A stretch of 64,000 nt of DNA from Cycas panzhihuaensis (lineage: Eukaryota > Cycadophyta). The stretch is from positions 141,181,741 to 141,245,740 of the forward strand of contig CM041465.1 in assembly GCA_023213395.1 (NCBI GenBank). Reading direction: 5' to 3'. Both the position numbers and the translations under genes were made by a program. Positions 10,353 through 23,450 of the stretch are shown here, in pieces. Every line of letters begins with the position of its first letter. Positions within the stretch are counted from its first letter, which is position 1. Below the pieces are notes generated by a model that saw only the letters and a list, made by a program, of their open reading frames with translations, was not told where the DNA came from and ran no database searches.

Positions 10353-12700
10353 GACTGAAAATGATATGTGATTTGTGTAGCACATGTGACTCTCTCTCAT
10401 AAATGAAGTACAATATGATCACAATGGGTTCTTCAAGAGCTAAAAAAGAAGTCCATAGTACATGTCATCTCCCCCATTCGGGGTACATTACATCAAGAAA
10501 ACCTTGAAAATACAATATGTGCCTGAAGAAACTGAGAAAAAATGAAGATAAATAGGAACTTGTGACTTTGAACTTAAAAATCTCCATGAAAACAGCTCCA
10601 AAATGTGTCAAATGACCTGTCAAATGAAAGATCTCTCTGTTACGGATCCAACGCAACAGACAGAACTGAAAACGGACCTCCCAATCTCAAGATACAGTCA
10701 GAAATGTGACAACTACTCCTTAATAATGCCGAAAAAAAAGGATGAAATAGAGATAGCCCCCTTCATAAGCTGACTGTTAGTCATATGAGGGCTCCATAAA
10801 ACTTGGAGCTGAAGTGATGAAGGGCTATATGAATCTGAAAAGATTTTCCAATATAATTAAATCAAAATCTTCAAACCAAACTAAATATAACCATTTTTAT
10901 AATAAGTCGCGTTTGCCAAATCATACGCCCAAAACCAATTTATAATAAGAGTTATAAAACCCTAATTAGGTTACATCCAAAAAGATGATCGAGTGGGGCC
11001 GCCGCCATTGATGTTGCAAGACGTGAGGATGAAGAAGGGCCGCCATGAAATAGATGAAGATGCAGGTTTATGAGCCACTATGAAGAGTGTTTGCAGGTCG
11101 TGTCGTCATGCAGAGTCGGCGCCACTGTTGTGATTGCAGGTTGCAGGCTGGAGCAGAGGAGGGCGCCGCCATTATTCCTAGATGGTCGAAGCTTCTATCC
11201 CTGTAACCTCCAAGAGAAGTATGCTCGAAGTACGAGAATGTTCATCTCAAGATCAGCCGCTTGATTATTAGGTCGCGACCAAACCTCGGAAGGAGGCGTG
11301 TAACGAAGACCGAGTAGAGACATGAAATCTGAAGATGCCAATAACATAAAGGTCGGGGCTCCTCAAGGCCGACAGCAGCGGATATGGGTCCAAACGAGTA
11401 GATCCCCTGCGATTCCCTGCGCAATTATCGACCCTCTCGTAGAGTTCTATGCCCAAAGATTGAGTGCAGATGTTTGGATTTACAACGATCTTCGCCCACA
11501 GCAAGAAGAAGAGTGGAGCTATGCTGGTGATTCTGTGAGAGGCGAAGCCCCAAATTTTGCACCCCTCTATTCTCTCCCTTAGTCACAGGTGCCAAAATGT
11601 TGGCTTGTGCTCCTGCACATAAAACCCGTCGCTTTCCCCACGCAGTTGCCAGAAGATGAAATGCGCATGAATGCTTTGAGAAAATTTATCCTTATCAGCG
11701 TCCTAGATCTTATGGCTCTTGGACTCTAAGGCAGCAGGGACTAATGGATGATAAAGAACACCTTCTGCATCAACAAACCAAGTCTGTAGGCCAAACAGAT
11801 GTTAAGTAGGGGATGGTAGGTTCCCATGAGGCGCATCAAATGCAAGGCGGAGACATGCGGGAGCAATCTTCACAGGAGCAACCTCTTTCCCTACGCCACT
11901 CTCATGGCAAGAATCAGGCCCCACATCTTGATATGAACCTGCAGACTAATCATATCCCTCAGCAGCAATCAAAGTTAACCCATATGGATCAGTAACAAGC
12001 CGAAAAAGACCAGCCAAAGTAAATTACAAATTCTGCCTCTTATCAATAGCATCAACAATCCTCTGGTCAAGGCCATTGGCAACAAGCATGGCTTAACTCA
12101 AGCACCACAAAACATGGCAGTTTTTTTTTTTTTTTTGTTGAAAAATACATAAGAATATAGGCCAGATTTGAAAGCCTTGGATACAAAATTTTTGAGCATA
12201 AAGAAGGTACATATCGAAAAATATATGTATAACACGAAAAGCGTAAATCTTTTGAAAATGGAGTCTCTTCTAGCTTCTGGATAGCGAGAAGCACTCTCTC
12301 AACTCATTAGCAGTTCTGCAAACACTGTCCCAGACATGCAAAGGAAGCAATTAAACAGAATTGGATCCGCACAAAGGATTTGGTGGACTTTCACCGCATG
12401 CAATATTATTGTGGTGCCACATGTGGCGAAACATCCACTAAGCGAGATCAACGGCTTCAAGCGACCACAAAACTTCAAAACAGGCTTGAAAACAGCCTCT
12501 CATCACCATCAAAATAGTCCTTCAAAACTTGATATCAGTCCCATAACAAAATATGCATCAGATATAACTTGAAATGATCTTCAACTTGACAAAGTCACGA
12601 ACAGCGAACACATCAAAAATTTACAAGACTTGAAAGCTCAAAAAACAGAAATGACATGTACTAGGATTTGCAAGAAAGGCCTCCAAGGGTTGAACCTTGG
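10353..12700 (-). other. Interior of element A without recognisable genes
   Basis: The region is conserved with element B in short blocks. Examples are a leader block CTAATTAGG near 10960 and a long block at about 12480-12700 that matches 34690-34922. Around 10980-11600 the DNA is noticeably less AT-rich. A 17-base T run lies at 12121-12137. Open frames on both strands are short and carry no retroviral motif. Confidence 0.6.
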
Positions 12701-12712
12701 GCTCTGATACCA
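12701..12712 (-). promoter_or_regulatory. Primer-binding site of element A
   Basis: GCTCTGATACCA on the plus strand is TGGTATCAGAGC on the element's strand, an exact match to the plant initiator tRNA-Met complement. It lies directly against the right (5') LTR. Confidence 0.9.
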
Positions 12713-12991
12713 TGTTAGGATTAGTAATTTGATAAGCATATCAAACCCTAATGGTGAGCAACAAAAGATAAAGCATGCACAGAATAGACACCATGTTGGA
12801 GAATTGGCCAAAACTCAATTATGAACAAGTAAGAGTACATACTTATAGTACAACTTCACCACTAGAGAAAGAACCCCATTGGACTACTTAGAGGTGGCAC
12901 ACATATCAAGGTGGCCCACAACTCTAATATAGAATACACAAGATAGAGAGAGTTTACATAGGGCTAATGGAATTGAGTATTACACCCAACA
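12713..12991 (-). repeat. 5' LTR of element A
   Basis: 279 bp, with one difference from the left LTR. On the minus strand it reads TGTTGGGTGTAATAC...AATCCTAACA and is followed by the PBS. Confidence 0.92.
12841..12882 (-). promoter_or_regulatory. LTR promoter of element A: CCAAT and TATA motifs
   Basis: On the minus strand CCAAT (12882-12878) precedes CTATAAGT (12848-12841) by about 30 bases, the same arrangement as in elements B and C. Transcription toward the PBS is inferred. Confidence 0.5.
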
Positions 12992-12996
12992 ATGAG
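12992..12996. repeat. Target-site duplication of element A, right copy (ATGAG)
   Basis: This matches 9194-9198 exactly. Removing A and one copy restores a continuous element C sequence. Confidence 0.9.
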
Positions 12997-15494
12997 GATG
13001 TATTACTTATATAAAAAAATTCAAAAAATTGTATGTGGCCTTCAAACTTGGCCTATGTTTTTTATGTATCAAGAAAGAAAGAGGTATAAAACCATGGATG
13101 TTCCATATAACAGTCTGTTGCAGATTTAAGGTATGGTAGTGGTGACTATATTCTTTGCTACATTTTGGTTTCATTGATAAACTATTATGGATAAAAGCGT
13201 AAACACTTAAGATTGAATGTAATTGTTATTATTATGAATTTCTATTTGAAAAGATGGTACAGTGTGCAGATGGTCTTCTTTTCTATTTTGACTGTCTTTG
13301 AAGACATATGGAAGAGTTTATATTTGGAGCTTCACAAGTCCAAAATTCTCTACCTTGCATGGACACTTATAGCTATAATTTAAAATATTGGCTGGGCACA
13401 TGGATGTTATCCTACATACTCAGTGGTATCCTCTAATTAATGAAAGATGCTTCCTTCAATGGCTTGTCAATATTCCTTCTAAATAGGAACAGTTGAGAGC
13501 ATGAATCCCCCATAAAATCTTAGGTTGATGCTTATGTATTTCTAGAATTTAACACCTACGAGGATGATATCAGTTAGCTAGAATTTACAGATTTGAGACA
13601 ACCAATTTATTTTAATAAGCCTTCAAGTATAACTAAAGATGTTAATGGTTTCATTCCTTTAACTACAAACAACAATGACAACAAGAAAAGGAATAATAAT
13701 AACCACACCATTGTCAATGGTGGGCTCATAGGGAGCATCGTTGGTCTTAAATTTAATGAGGACTTCAATAAAAATGATGATGATTTTTTCCAAGAGTGTT
13801 CTTCCTAAGCACGCTTATAACAATCAAGCTAGGAAAGGAAGATGAGCAGTAAAAAAATAAGCTGGTTGTTAGAGGTCCCATATGACTAGGGATGAGTGTG
13901 CTCTATCTCACCTTATTGCTTAGAAAATCAAACCCCACTAGGTCACATGGTGCATAGACATCACTTGAAGTGGATTCCCTTTGAGCTCTTCCATCCTAGA
14001 TACTTATAGTATTAGCCAAAGTTTCATCGATCTCTATAGGTATGGGTTTGAAACAAGAAGTTTTAATCGCACGTAATGCAAAAACTTTAAGATCTCATGA
14101 AAACCCCCTTAGATCATTACTACAATGCCATTGGTATATTGGATGTATGATTTAGAAGGCCCTATGGGAGTTGTGTCATAGTAGGGAATAATGGTATTCT
14201 ACTGTAGGAAACAAACTTTGTTCATCGATCAACAACCATGAGATTGTAATCCACCTTAATAATGTTAAAACCATCGATTTCAAATCCTGTATCGGCAAAT
14301 AGAAATTATCCATGGTAGCAACCTGCTTAAACCAACTTAACAAAAAATATTTTTGTAACCCTAAATCTTATTAGGGTTAATAATATTGATTTTTTTATCT
14401 TATTTAAATTGAGGCAAACGTCAAATTGTTTGAAAAGGGGTTAAAGTTTTTTTACAGTTTTAAAATTAAATTTAATTGTATTAGATGTATTTTTTAGGTC
14501 TGCTAGCCCTCTTGTGCTTCAACCCTTGGTCATATGGAGGCATTTTTCAACAAACAACCAGCCATGAAAGGGGCTAGTCCCTATTTCTCAATTTCGTATA
14601 GAGTACCTCTCATATTTTTACTAAAATCTTGAGTTACAAGACTCTATTTTTGCTCCTATCTATTGTGCTAGATTCGTAATAGAGAAACCTTTCCATTGGT
14701 AAGCCATTTGATGATTTTTGAAGCTATTTTGATGTAGATGTTTTAGCTTGAAGTTTAAATTTTCTGACAAATCTTTATCTTTTCTTATTTTTTTAGATTT
14801 TTAAGGCACTTGCATGTAATTTTTAAGGTTCCATAATATTGTTTGATGTAATATACTCTAAATGGGTGGGGTAATATGTACTATAGTTTAATTTCTTGGC
14901 TCTTGAAGAATCCATTGTGTTCATTTTTTACTTTATTGTATGAGAGAGAGTCATATATATTATACTCAAGTCACATCTATCAATTTTAAGTCATATAAAA
15001 ATATTTATTGCTAGTAATTTTACCCATGGTGACAAGTTGTATAGTCCAAAGAGGCATCTTTTAGCCCATGTGGTATATTTAAGGCCATAAAGCCCATTGT
15101 ATTTTTAGCCATTAGATGCTGAAGAAGTGATAATCCTATTTAGTGAGAGGTAGGACACACTTTTAAAGCTACTCTTACCCACTATGTGTCATGTGCCATG
15201 TGCCATTTATATATTTTTTTCTACTTGCACTCCCATATGAGCAAGGGGTGGAACTTTTTTCAGCTACTCTTGCCAACTCCTTATTGATCCATGTACACAA
15301 AGGGAGTTCCTACCCATTTAGTAGTTGTAGTGGCTGAGGACCCATGCATTCCAGTACATGGACTCTATTTCATATAGATATCGACAGCTTTTTATTAATG
15401 TGTAGTAGCATTTATGATCCAACATACTTTTGAAGACTCGAGCTTATTATTTGATGTGATAATATTCTATGTAATTGACTATTACAGGGGGGAA
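12997..15494 (+). other. Interior of element C, 3' part
   Basis: No trusted coding region. The last ~490 bases (from about 15000) align with the 3' interior of A and B, including a single copy of the unit that is triplicated in A and the block with ACTTGCACTCCCATATGAGC. A patch at 14500-14560 carries CCCTTGGTCATATGG, a motif also present in elements A and B and in copia leaders. The interior ends with the polypurine tract at 15486-15494. Confidence 0.6.
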
Positions 15495-15805
15495 TGTTGG
15501 GTGTAATACCTAATTACATACATCAACCCTATGTAACCTCTCTCTAATCATTTGTTTATATTTTATATTAAAGGTTGTGGGCCACCTACAGATGTGTGCC
15601 AACTTTAAGTTAACCAATGGGATTCTCTTACTAGTGGTGAGCATGTATTATAAGTATGTACTCTTTATTCTCTCTAATTGAGTTTTGGTTAATTCTCCAT
15701 ATAAGGTGTTCATGTTATACATACTTCATTTCTCTTGTACTTTATTATTTATCATTCACTCACCATTAAATGTTTGTTATATAGTTTACATTTCTAATTC
15801 TAATA
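15495..15805 (+). repeat. 3' LTR of element C
   Basis: Starts TGTTGGGTGTAATACC directly after AGGGGGGAA and ends TTCTAATA, where the terminal CA has become TA. It has the same 311 bp length as its partner, with about 32 substitutions. Confidence 0.85.
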
Positions 15806-15814
15806 AGAGTTTAC

Positions 15815-16140
15815 AACTTTGAAGATGTCGCTCCTTTATATGTTATTTTGAGGATATCCCAAACCTCCTTAAATGTTATAGCTTCACTAACTCTAGGAAA
15901 GATATGGTCTTCTAATAAAGAAAAGATAAGTACAAGCTTTTTATTATCCTTCTTGACATTATTCTTATAATTTTTCTTTTCATCCTTCATGGCAATTTCA
16001 TCAATCTCTTCATAACCTATATTGACAAGATCCCATATATCCTTTACAATAAAAATAATCTTTATTTACCTAGTCTAATTAAGAAAGTTATTTCCATCAA
16101 GCTTAGGCACAATTACATTTCTAAGATTTACTACCATTAT
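15815..16140 (-). pseudogene. Ty1-copia gag N-terminal remnant (copia4)
   Basis: Read on the minus strand from about 16140, the translation gives IVPKLDGNNFLN, IFIVKDIWDLVNIGYEE, KKDNKKLVLIFSLLEDHIF and FKEVWDILKITYKGATS. This is the typical start of a copia gag (capsid of the virus-like particle). It matches copia2's gag (MKKDNEALALIFCTLEDYIF, DTWNNLKMIHVGAT) block for block. Two in-frame stops interrupt it. It ends at the right edge of element C, and the rest of the polyprotein is not seen to the left, so the element is truncated or rearranged there. Confidence 0.75.
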
Positions 16141-18150
16141 AAAGAAGATTACTTTGAATAATAGACTTTTAAAAAATGTAGAGTACTTGAAAGTAAATAA
16201 AATTAAATTGTACAAAAATATAATGAAAGGACACTTAACAACCACAAGAAATATCTCACTTCACCTTCAAGACTAGTGTAAATATCCTAATTGGGTCTCT
16301 AACCACCTCAAAGAGCAATTATTTTTATTTAATGAGAGGTTATAATATGTTTTTTCACTAGTTTATATAAGGGTCATCATGCATAAATCCCTTCACTAGT
16401 ACCACTTTAGAGAATAAAAATAGTACATAAAATTATTTTAATTCCTTTTTATCCTTACAAGTTGATAGAAAATAGAAATTGGAGTCCAACACTTTAGATG
16501 AGACTCAATTCTGATATAAGATCACCAAGTGATGCATTAAAAATTTTATAAAAGGTTAACCTTTTTTAACTTTAAATGTTTAAAAATATAGTGCCTTAAC
16601 ATTGCTCATTAAAAAATCAATCAAAGTGAAACTAAAGGTGGTCATGTGACCACTCATTTTGACCAAGTAAGAATGGACTTCAATTTGGTATTGAGAGAAC
16701 TAATTTTTGACTTTGTTAGTGAAAATTATGGTGCCTAGAGTAGAGGTAGGTCCTATTATTTCAATAGATATCGTAAAAAATTCTGTTATCCCCCTTTGTA
16801 AAAATTGATCTTAGTTACTTTATTCATAGCATATGACCGGTTATTATTGATATCAGGTGCTTAACTTCATTAGTTCATTAATGACTCTTGTGTGGGGTCC
16901 ATGGTAAGAAATTTAACCAAAAAATAATAAAATTAATAGAAAAAAAAACTAAGTATGATAAAGATTTAATGATCATAAGGGTTTCAGGCTATAAATAAAT
17001 AAGAAAGAGTGTCACCCAAGCCTTATTTGAGGCTAGCCATAGTTGTCGATATAGTCAATGAAGTTGTACAGTAAAAAAGGGCACACAAGTGACAAAAGTG
17101 ATAAAAAATAAAGTGTAAATATTAAATTTATCAAGTATTAAGGTTTAAAACATTAGAAAGATGAAAAATAAAATGCACTAAGCTAAAATAAGGTCTGAAG
17201 ATGTGAGTTTTTAGTTGTATGACTATAGAGATGATGCAAAGAGGGTGTAGTAGATTTTGAGGCATAAAAACTTGAGAAAAACTCATTAAAGGTAGTCATA
17301 CAGACCCAGACTAGTCATTCACTAAGAAATAGCTCAAAAATTCACTTGAATATGCTTCATTCAATGAAAAGATGTTGTAAATATAACCAAATAATCACTA
17401 AATGTAGAGGAGGGCATAAATAAGGTTGTAGGAGGCCTGTAGAACTAATCTGGCAATGGAGGTAACTAGCTAGAACTAAATTTCTATCAATATTGTCTTA
17501 TTTAGAGGCAAGAATAATGCTAGACAGAGGTTGTATATTAGTAGAGATAACTCAAGAGGATGAAAATGGAAGTGCTATGAAGTTTTATCAAAATAATGAT
17601 GAAAGAACCTCAGACATCTAAACATGCAATACAATTTCTTCTCGTTCAGGCAAATAATCTTATTCTCTTCATGATGCACATGTGTGGGAACCTGAAAACA
17701 TAGATGAGGGGCTCATAAATGTCCTTTATTCTTTGGATGGCTAAAAATTACTTGAGCAAACTTATGGTGCTCCAAATATTCGGTGTACACTTGTAAGAGG
17801 TGCGATGCCTCATATAATGGCTTCTTTAAATAAATCATGGTGCATGCAAGGTAGTTTACTCACATGCATGAAATATACTTTCAATTGTACATAACAAGAG
17901 CTATATGGATCAATTACAATATTATTATAAAATGAAGCAAAAAATTATAATGAATATGAGAACCATTAAATATTTCAACAATATAGTAAATCAATAGAAG
18001 GTATACATGTACTAAATAACTTGAATAGTAATCAACTCCTCACAAATATTTTATGTCTTTTAGTGGGGCTCCTTTTGAAAGCTTCTCCAACCTTTGTCTC
18101 TTTGTTCAAATGCTCCTGCAACAAGGCAATTCTCCAATAATGATCTAATA
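16141..18150 (-). other. Probable leader of copia4
   Basis: About 2 kb of non-coding DNA lies between a PBS-like site (18153-18164) and the gag remnant, a spacing close to copia1's 1.95 kb leader. It contains GGTCATGTGACCACTCATTT (near 16634), which recurs as TATGACCACTCATTT near 62497. Assignment as a leader is inferred from position. Confidence 0.4.
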
Positions 18151-18152
18151 AT

Positions 18153-18164
18153 CACTCTAATACC
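18153..18164 (-). promoter_or_regulatory. PBS-like site of copia4
   Basis: ACTCTAATACCA on the plus strand is TGGTATTAGAGT on the minus strand, 10 of 12 bases matching the initiator-Met site. It would place copia4's 5' LTR to its right, beginning near TGAAGGAATACATGG at 18167. I could not find the far end of that LTR. Confidence 0.4.
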
Positions 18165-18166
18165 AA

Positions 18167-19614
18167 ATGAAGGAATACATGGAATCAAAGGGAGTAAACA
18201 ATTCATAAAAGTGCAAAATTAGAATCTGACATAGTGGCAGTATTAATGATCGCCATGGTCTTTAAACCCCATGAATTTATAAGTAGGAAATGAGTAAGAA
18301 GTTCTCAATGTCTACTACTAACTGTCATTAAGAAATGTTAAAATATTTGTTACTAACATCTGACAAAGTCAGCTAGGTATGGCTAGTGGTGCTGACATAA
18401 TCTCCACCAAATCCTAAGTGGATATGAGTTCATATAAGCCCCAATGGGTATTATTCCAATAATTATCCTATTTGATTAGGTTAGATTTTCACTAAATAGG
18501 TGAATAGGACATGTGTTTAGATGGGAGAGAGTTTGGTTTGATGTAGCAATAGAAAAATAAGAATTATCATTAAAAAAAAATAGGGAGAACATGGCATGAA
18601 TAGTATAAAAGCAATGAGATTTATACCATATTCAACTAACTCATATATTCTAAGAAGAATCACCTGTCATAGAGTATACTAGAAAATTTTAAGAGACTAT
18701 TCTACAAGGAAAAATTATAATAGAACTAGGAAGTATAATTCTACTTAAGAAATCTAAGACTAGAACTAAAGACAAATGTTTAAAGAAACAACTTAAAATC
18801 TCTTAAGGAGGCCATTAGTTATGTAACAAACCTATGTTCTCAACCAATTATTTTTTAATATCTATTTTTAATACAATATATTTTATATGTTATGCAGCAA
18901 ATAAATAATAATAATGGAAATTGTGGTTTACCTTTATGTGGATATACTTTTATTCCACCTTTTAATCTATGATTTTATTTAGAGTTGCATGAGATAAAAA
19001 GTAAATAATAATTGTAGAAGGAATTTTTGTTTTTCATTATTAGTATAAAACAATTTTTGTTATACATATGAACCTTTTTTTAGAATTCAAAAGATACATA
19101 TATGTAGGAAAGCTTGTAAATCTATTATAACTAAAAGGAGGAGAGGTCTGCTAAATGACTAATAGATTATACCTAAATTGGGTGTAATCCCTACCCTCAA
19201 CACTACTAGATCTAGGATTTATTGGCTCCTATGGAGAGCATATAATAATCCATCTTCTTATGGTCACAAGCTCTCTAGGATTATAACCTAGCTCTATAAT
19301 TTCCACAAGTAAGAATCTAACCTAGCTCCAAGATTCAAAACCTTATGGCTCTTTCTCTCCCCTCCTAGAAATAAATACTATGCTTTTATTGAAAGTTCCA
19401 ATCACCCCTTTATTATGTCCTTTCATAAAGAGTATTTATTATCTCTTAATTAGTAATGATTTAATAATTTATATTAATTAAATCTTTATTTCTTTTCTTT
19501 AAAGGGATTTAGGCTCATGATGGTTCTTTTTTCCTTGATTACAATTATCCTTAGTAATTATTCCATTCCTTTATATCATAAACATACAAGCATGGTTAGT
19601 AAATAATTATAGGT
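18167..19614. other. Region between copia4 and gypsy1, unresolved
   Basis: Expected to hold copia4's 5' LTR and gypsy1's 3' LTR, but I could not pair either with a second copy. No gene is visible. It contains dispersed A/T-rich simple sequence. Confidence 0.35.
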
Positions 19615-20160
19615 ATTACTTTTATATAGTCCCCCCCCCCCCCAAGTAGCATTATCTTCATCATAAGAAGTCCATTTAACTTTAATTTTAGAAATCCTTA
19701 TATTTCTAATTTATTTAACTCTTCTATCTAAATTTTCTTTAGGTTTTATAGGAACTTCACATCTAAGATCTATACTTATTTCATTATATTTAATCAAATG
19801 TATTTTGTTAAGTATATACTTCTTTAGTAAGCTTATAGAGAATACTCCATGGATTTTTAATTAAAAAAATAATATAATACAAGTTCATAGGTTAGGTTTT
19901 CTATCCATTAGAGTGTTTTAAAAGGACTACAATATCTAGGGGCTAGTTTAGTATATTTCCTAATTTTAAGCAGCTTCTTTTTGGTTTAACATGGAAAAAG
20001 ACCATATCTCCTATTTAAATTTCCCAAACTAAGTATTTTAAATCAATAGAGCTTTTATATTAGTCTTTGACTTCCTTGAGATTACTTTTAGTTTTATGAA
20101 TTACTTATTCCTTTTCTTTTAAATCCTTATTAAAATACCATTTTCTATGTACAAGGTTTG
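19615..20160 (-). pseudogene. gypsy1 integrase C-terminus and chromodomain-like tail
   Basis: The minus-strand reading includes MVFFHVKPKRSCLKLG, the conserved DxVFxxVKPKRSxLKLG segment after the integrase core. Further down it gives NLDRRVK and ISKIKVKWTSYDEDNATWG, which resembles the chromodomain-like tail (VKW...EDATWE) used by many plant gypsy integrases for target choice. Right after NATW there is a run of 13 G (C on the plus strand, 19631-19643), where a Glu codon would be expected. Several stops are present. Confidence 0.7.
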
Positions 20161-20287
20161 ACTAAGAAAGGGGTGTGTTATAATGTTTTCTAGAAATGTC
20201 TTCAAATGGGGATATCTTAATCAAGGAATGGTAACTTTGATTCTACTAAATGTAAATAGTCCTGTTAATATAAAGGAGTTATATAAG

Positions 20288-21480
<1,193 letters not shown>

Positions 21481-21499
21481 ATGTTTCTCTTAAATTTTT

Positions 21500-22360
21500 A
21501 TCATTTATTTTAAGGGCATTGTGTATACATAACTTTTCTTTATAATATAATAACCCATTATCTATTAGGATTTATTTTTCTACTTGATCTTTACAATGAA
21601 TGTTGTATTGAGGATTATGTAGTTGGGTAAGGATCGAGCCAAAAAAATCATTTTAATTAGGTAATTTTGATGGAGTCATTTAGGTTAGTATTCACTAAGG
21701 TTATTACATTATTATATCTTCTTTTTCTAGTTAAGGGCATTGACTACTTTATTTTCTTTCCCTAGCATATACTTGATATGAAAATTATATTCAATGATTA
21801 ATTCTATCTAGTGTCTTTGACTTATGTTTAGATGAGGTTATTTAAATATATATTATAAACTATGATGATATATTTTGAGAGTAGACTTAATTAGTTGTAA
21901 ATAATATCACCAGTTTTTTTAAGAATGTACTATGCATAGTAATTCTAGATCATGAGTAGGATAGCATTTTTTAGCATCTTGTAGATTCCTTTATTCATAA
22001 CTTATAACTTTTTCATCTTTCATTAGGACTCCTGCTAGTCCATTCGTACTACCATTAGTGATTATTAGGCAAGTCCTATCTAGATTAAGTATATATAATA
22101 TTGATGTTATTATTAAATATTTTTTTTAATTTATAAAAGGCTTCTTAACATTTTAGAATCCATATGAATGTCTTATCCTTTTGAGTCAAGTTAGTTAGTA
22201 GTTTTGTGATTTTAAAGTATTCCTTAATAGATCTTTGATAAAATCCTGATAAGCCTAGAAAGCATTGCACTTCATGTACATCCTTTAACTATGGCTATTA
22301 TTATATAAATTTTATCTTTTTAGGGTCTAGGGTAATTCCTTCTTTTAAAATAATATATCC
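21500..22360 (-). pseudogene. gypsy1 RNase H and RT connection remnant
   Basis: Reading leftward from about 22270: GLSGFYQRSIKEYFKITKLL, LTQKDKTFIWILKC and EAFYKLKKIF, then degraded RNase H blocks (VIAYASRQL-like and YPTHDLELL-like) and FHIKYMLGKENKVVNAL-like wording near 21750. Blocks fall in several frames, so numerous small indels have accumulated. Order and spacing match the tail of gypsy RT followed by its RNase H. Confidence 0.75.
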
Positions 22361-22624
22361 CAAGTATAAAATTTTTATTTTGAAGAATTCACATTTACTT
22401 ACTTTGGCATATCATTTATATTCCCTTTATTTTTTTAGTAACTTTTAGATGTGTTATTTATGTTCTATTTCATTCTTTGAGTATATTAATATATCATCTA
22501 AAAATATGATTATAAGTATATCCAAATAGGATGAAAATATATTGTTTATTAAGATCACAAAAATAGCCAGTACATTGGTTAGTCCAAAGGTAAACTAATA
22601 AATTCGTAATAATCATACCCAATT
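22360..22624 (-). pseudogene. gypsy1 RT palm, downstream half (LDD motif)
   Basis: Minus-strand reading [19 protein letters not shown] followed by [17 protein letters not shown]. The FGLTN and LDDILIYS blocks are hallmarks of Ty3-gypsy reverse transcriptase, and the LDD pair (near 22493-22501) holds two catalytic aspartates. The right edge joins copia1's left LTR. The upstream half of the palm resumes at 29725, beyond copia1. Confidence 0.88.
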
Positions 22625-22629
22625 TTAAA
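22625..22629. repeat. Target-site duplication of copia1, left copy (TTAAA)
   Basis: TTAAA precedes the left LTR, and CTAAA follows the right LTR at 29720-29724. One mismatch is consistent with the age of the LTRs. Confidence 0.65.
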
Positions 22630-23008
22630 TGTCAAATTCATCAACAAGATCATATAACTATGTGCATTCAAATATAAATTAGAAACATAAAGAACTAACA
22701 CTACAATAATGTAAATTAGTTATAGAATAGTGCAACCATCAAATTGGTTGAATGATCATTCTCAATTTTGGTAGAATTTCTGCATATGAAAATTTTCAAT
22801 GTATAAAGCATAGGGTTTATGCTTAATTTATAAGTATACAAACCCAAAATACAAGAATATAATTAATGAATATATCAGAAAAGTGAGTGGACCCAACCAA
22901 TTTAACAAATATAACATAATTTATAAAGAGGATGTTGTAATAGTACATTGAGTACAAAGTACATGATACATGAATACTAAAATGAAGATACCATTATTAG
23001 TTTTAACA
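22630..23008 (-). repeat. 3' LTR of copia1
   Basis: Plus-strand TGTCAAATTCATCAACA...TTTTAACA, 379 bp, clearly homologous to 29342-29719 with many substitutions and small indels. The minus-strand PPT AAGGGAGGG lies at 23009-23017. Confidence 0.85.
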
Positions 23009-23039
23009 CCCTCCCTTAATGATATCTTCATTAGATTTA

Positions 23040-23450
23040 ATGCCAAGTTGTACCAAAACCTTTCAAACTTTAGTTTGTCAAGTGCTTTGGTGAAGATATC
23101 TATAATCTAGTCTTGAATTTGTTGGTAGACAAGGTCAACTTCTCTATTTTGAATATGGTTATAGATGAAATGATGGTGAACCTTTATATGCTTAGGTCTA
23201 ATATAGAAAATTAGATTCTTTATCATCTTTAATACACTTTGGTTATCATAATAGAGAATGGTAGTTGAAGTCTATTGAAGTCCAAGCTCAGCAAGAATCC
23301 TTCTAAACCAAATCAACTTTGTGGTGGCATAAACAATTATTTTATATTTAGCTTCAGTGGAGGAGAGAGCAATATTAGGTTATTTCTTATAGATTTAGGA
23401 GATTACAACTGAGTTTATATCAAAATAGTATCCTAATATTAAATAGCATG
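23040..23450 (-). pseudogene. copia1 RNase H remnant
   Basis: Close to the PPT the minus strand reads DIFTKALDKLKFERFWYNLA, the standard copia RNase H end (ADIFTKxLxKxKFxxxR). Upstream, about 23200-23450, lie degraded blocks of the domain that removes the RNA template. Stops are present throughout. Confidence 0.8.

Larger units (their letters stand above)
9199..12991 (-). mobile_element. Element A: complete, young, non-coding LTR retrotransposon
   Basis: A 3793 bp element on the minus strand with two 279 bp LTRs that differ at one base, the PBS GCTCTGATACCA (minus-strand TGGTATCAGAGC, an exact match) beside the right LTR, a short purine tract beside the left LTR, and a perfect ATGAG duplication. 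The interior aligns along its length with element B and holds no recognisable gag, protease, integrase or RT. The longest open frames are 60-86 codons without motifs. It must therefore have been copied in trans by another element's proteins. The near-identity of its LTRs makes it the youngest LTR insertion in the window. It sits inside element C, a diverged relative, in the opposite orientation. Confidence 0.9.
8356..15805 (+). mobile_element. Element C: non-coding LTR retrotransposon, interrupted by element A
   Basis: Two 311 bp LTRs (8356-8666 and 15495-15805) align without gaps and differ at about 32 positions (10%), mostly C/T and G/A changes. A primer-binding site follows the left LTR and the polypurine tract AGGGGGGAA precedes the right LTR. 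Without the nested element A (9199-12991 plus one 5 bp duplication) C is about 3.65 kb, close to A (3.79 kb) and B (3.32 kb). Its 3' interior (about 15000-15490) aligns with the equivalent parts of A and B. I found no gag or pol that I trust. Flanks are ATAAT and AGAGT (3 of 5 identical), so a target-site duplication is not demonstrated. Confidence 0.75.

Noticed and set aside
10162-10422. 86-codon minus-strand frame with a repeated peptide
   Set aside because: It is the translation of the 65-66 bp tandem repeat in element A. The single-unit copies in B and C do not preserve a frame.
11070-11582. Several 60-86 codon frames in the GC-richer part of element A
   Set aside because: Frames overlap on both strands, have no retroelement motif and are not conserved in element B.
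13010-13090. CGLQTWP-like reading that recalls the copia RT block YGLKQAP
   Set aside because: Too short and isolated. Element C is the size of its non-coding relatives, so an RT is not expected there.
8351-15810. Target-site duplication for element C
   Set aside because: ATAAT and AGAGT agree at three of five positions, which does not support a duplication.
18200-19614. Attempt to place gypsy1's 3' LTR here and its 5' LTR at 35.3-36.4 kb
   Set aside because: No pair of similar sequences with TG...CA ends was found between the two regions.
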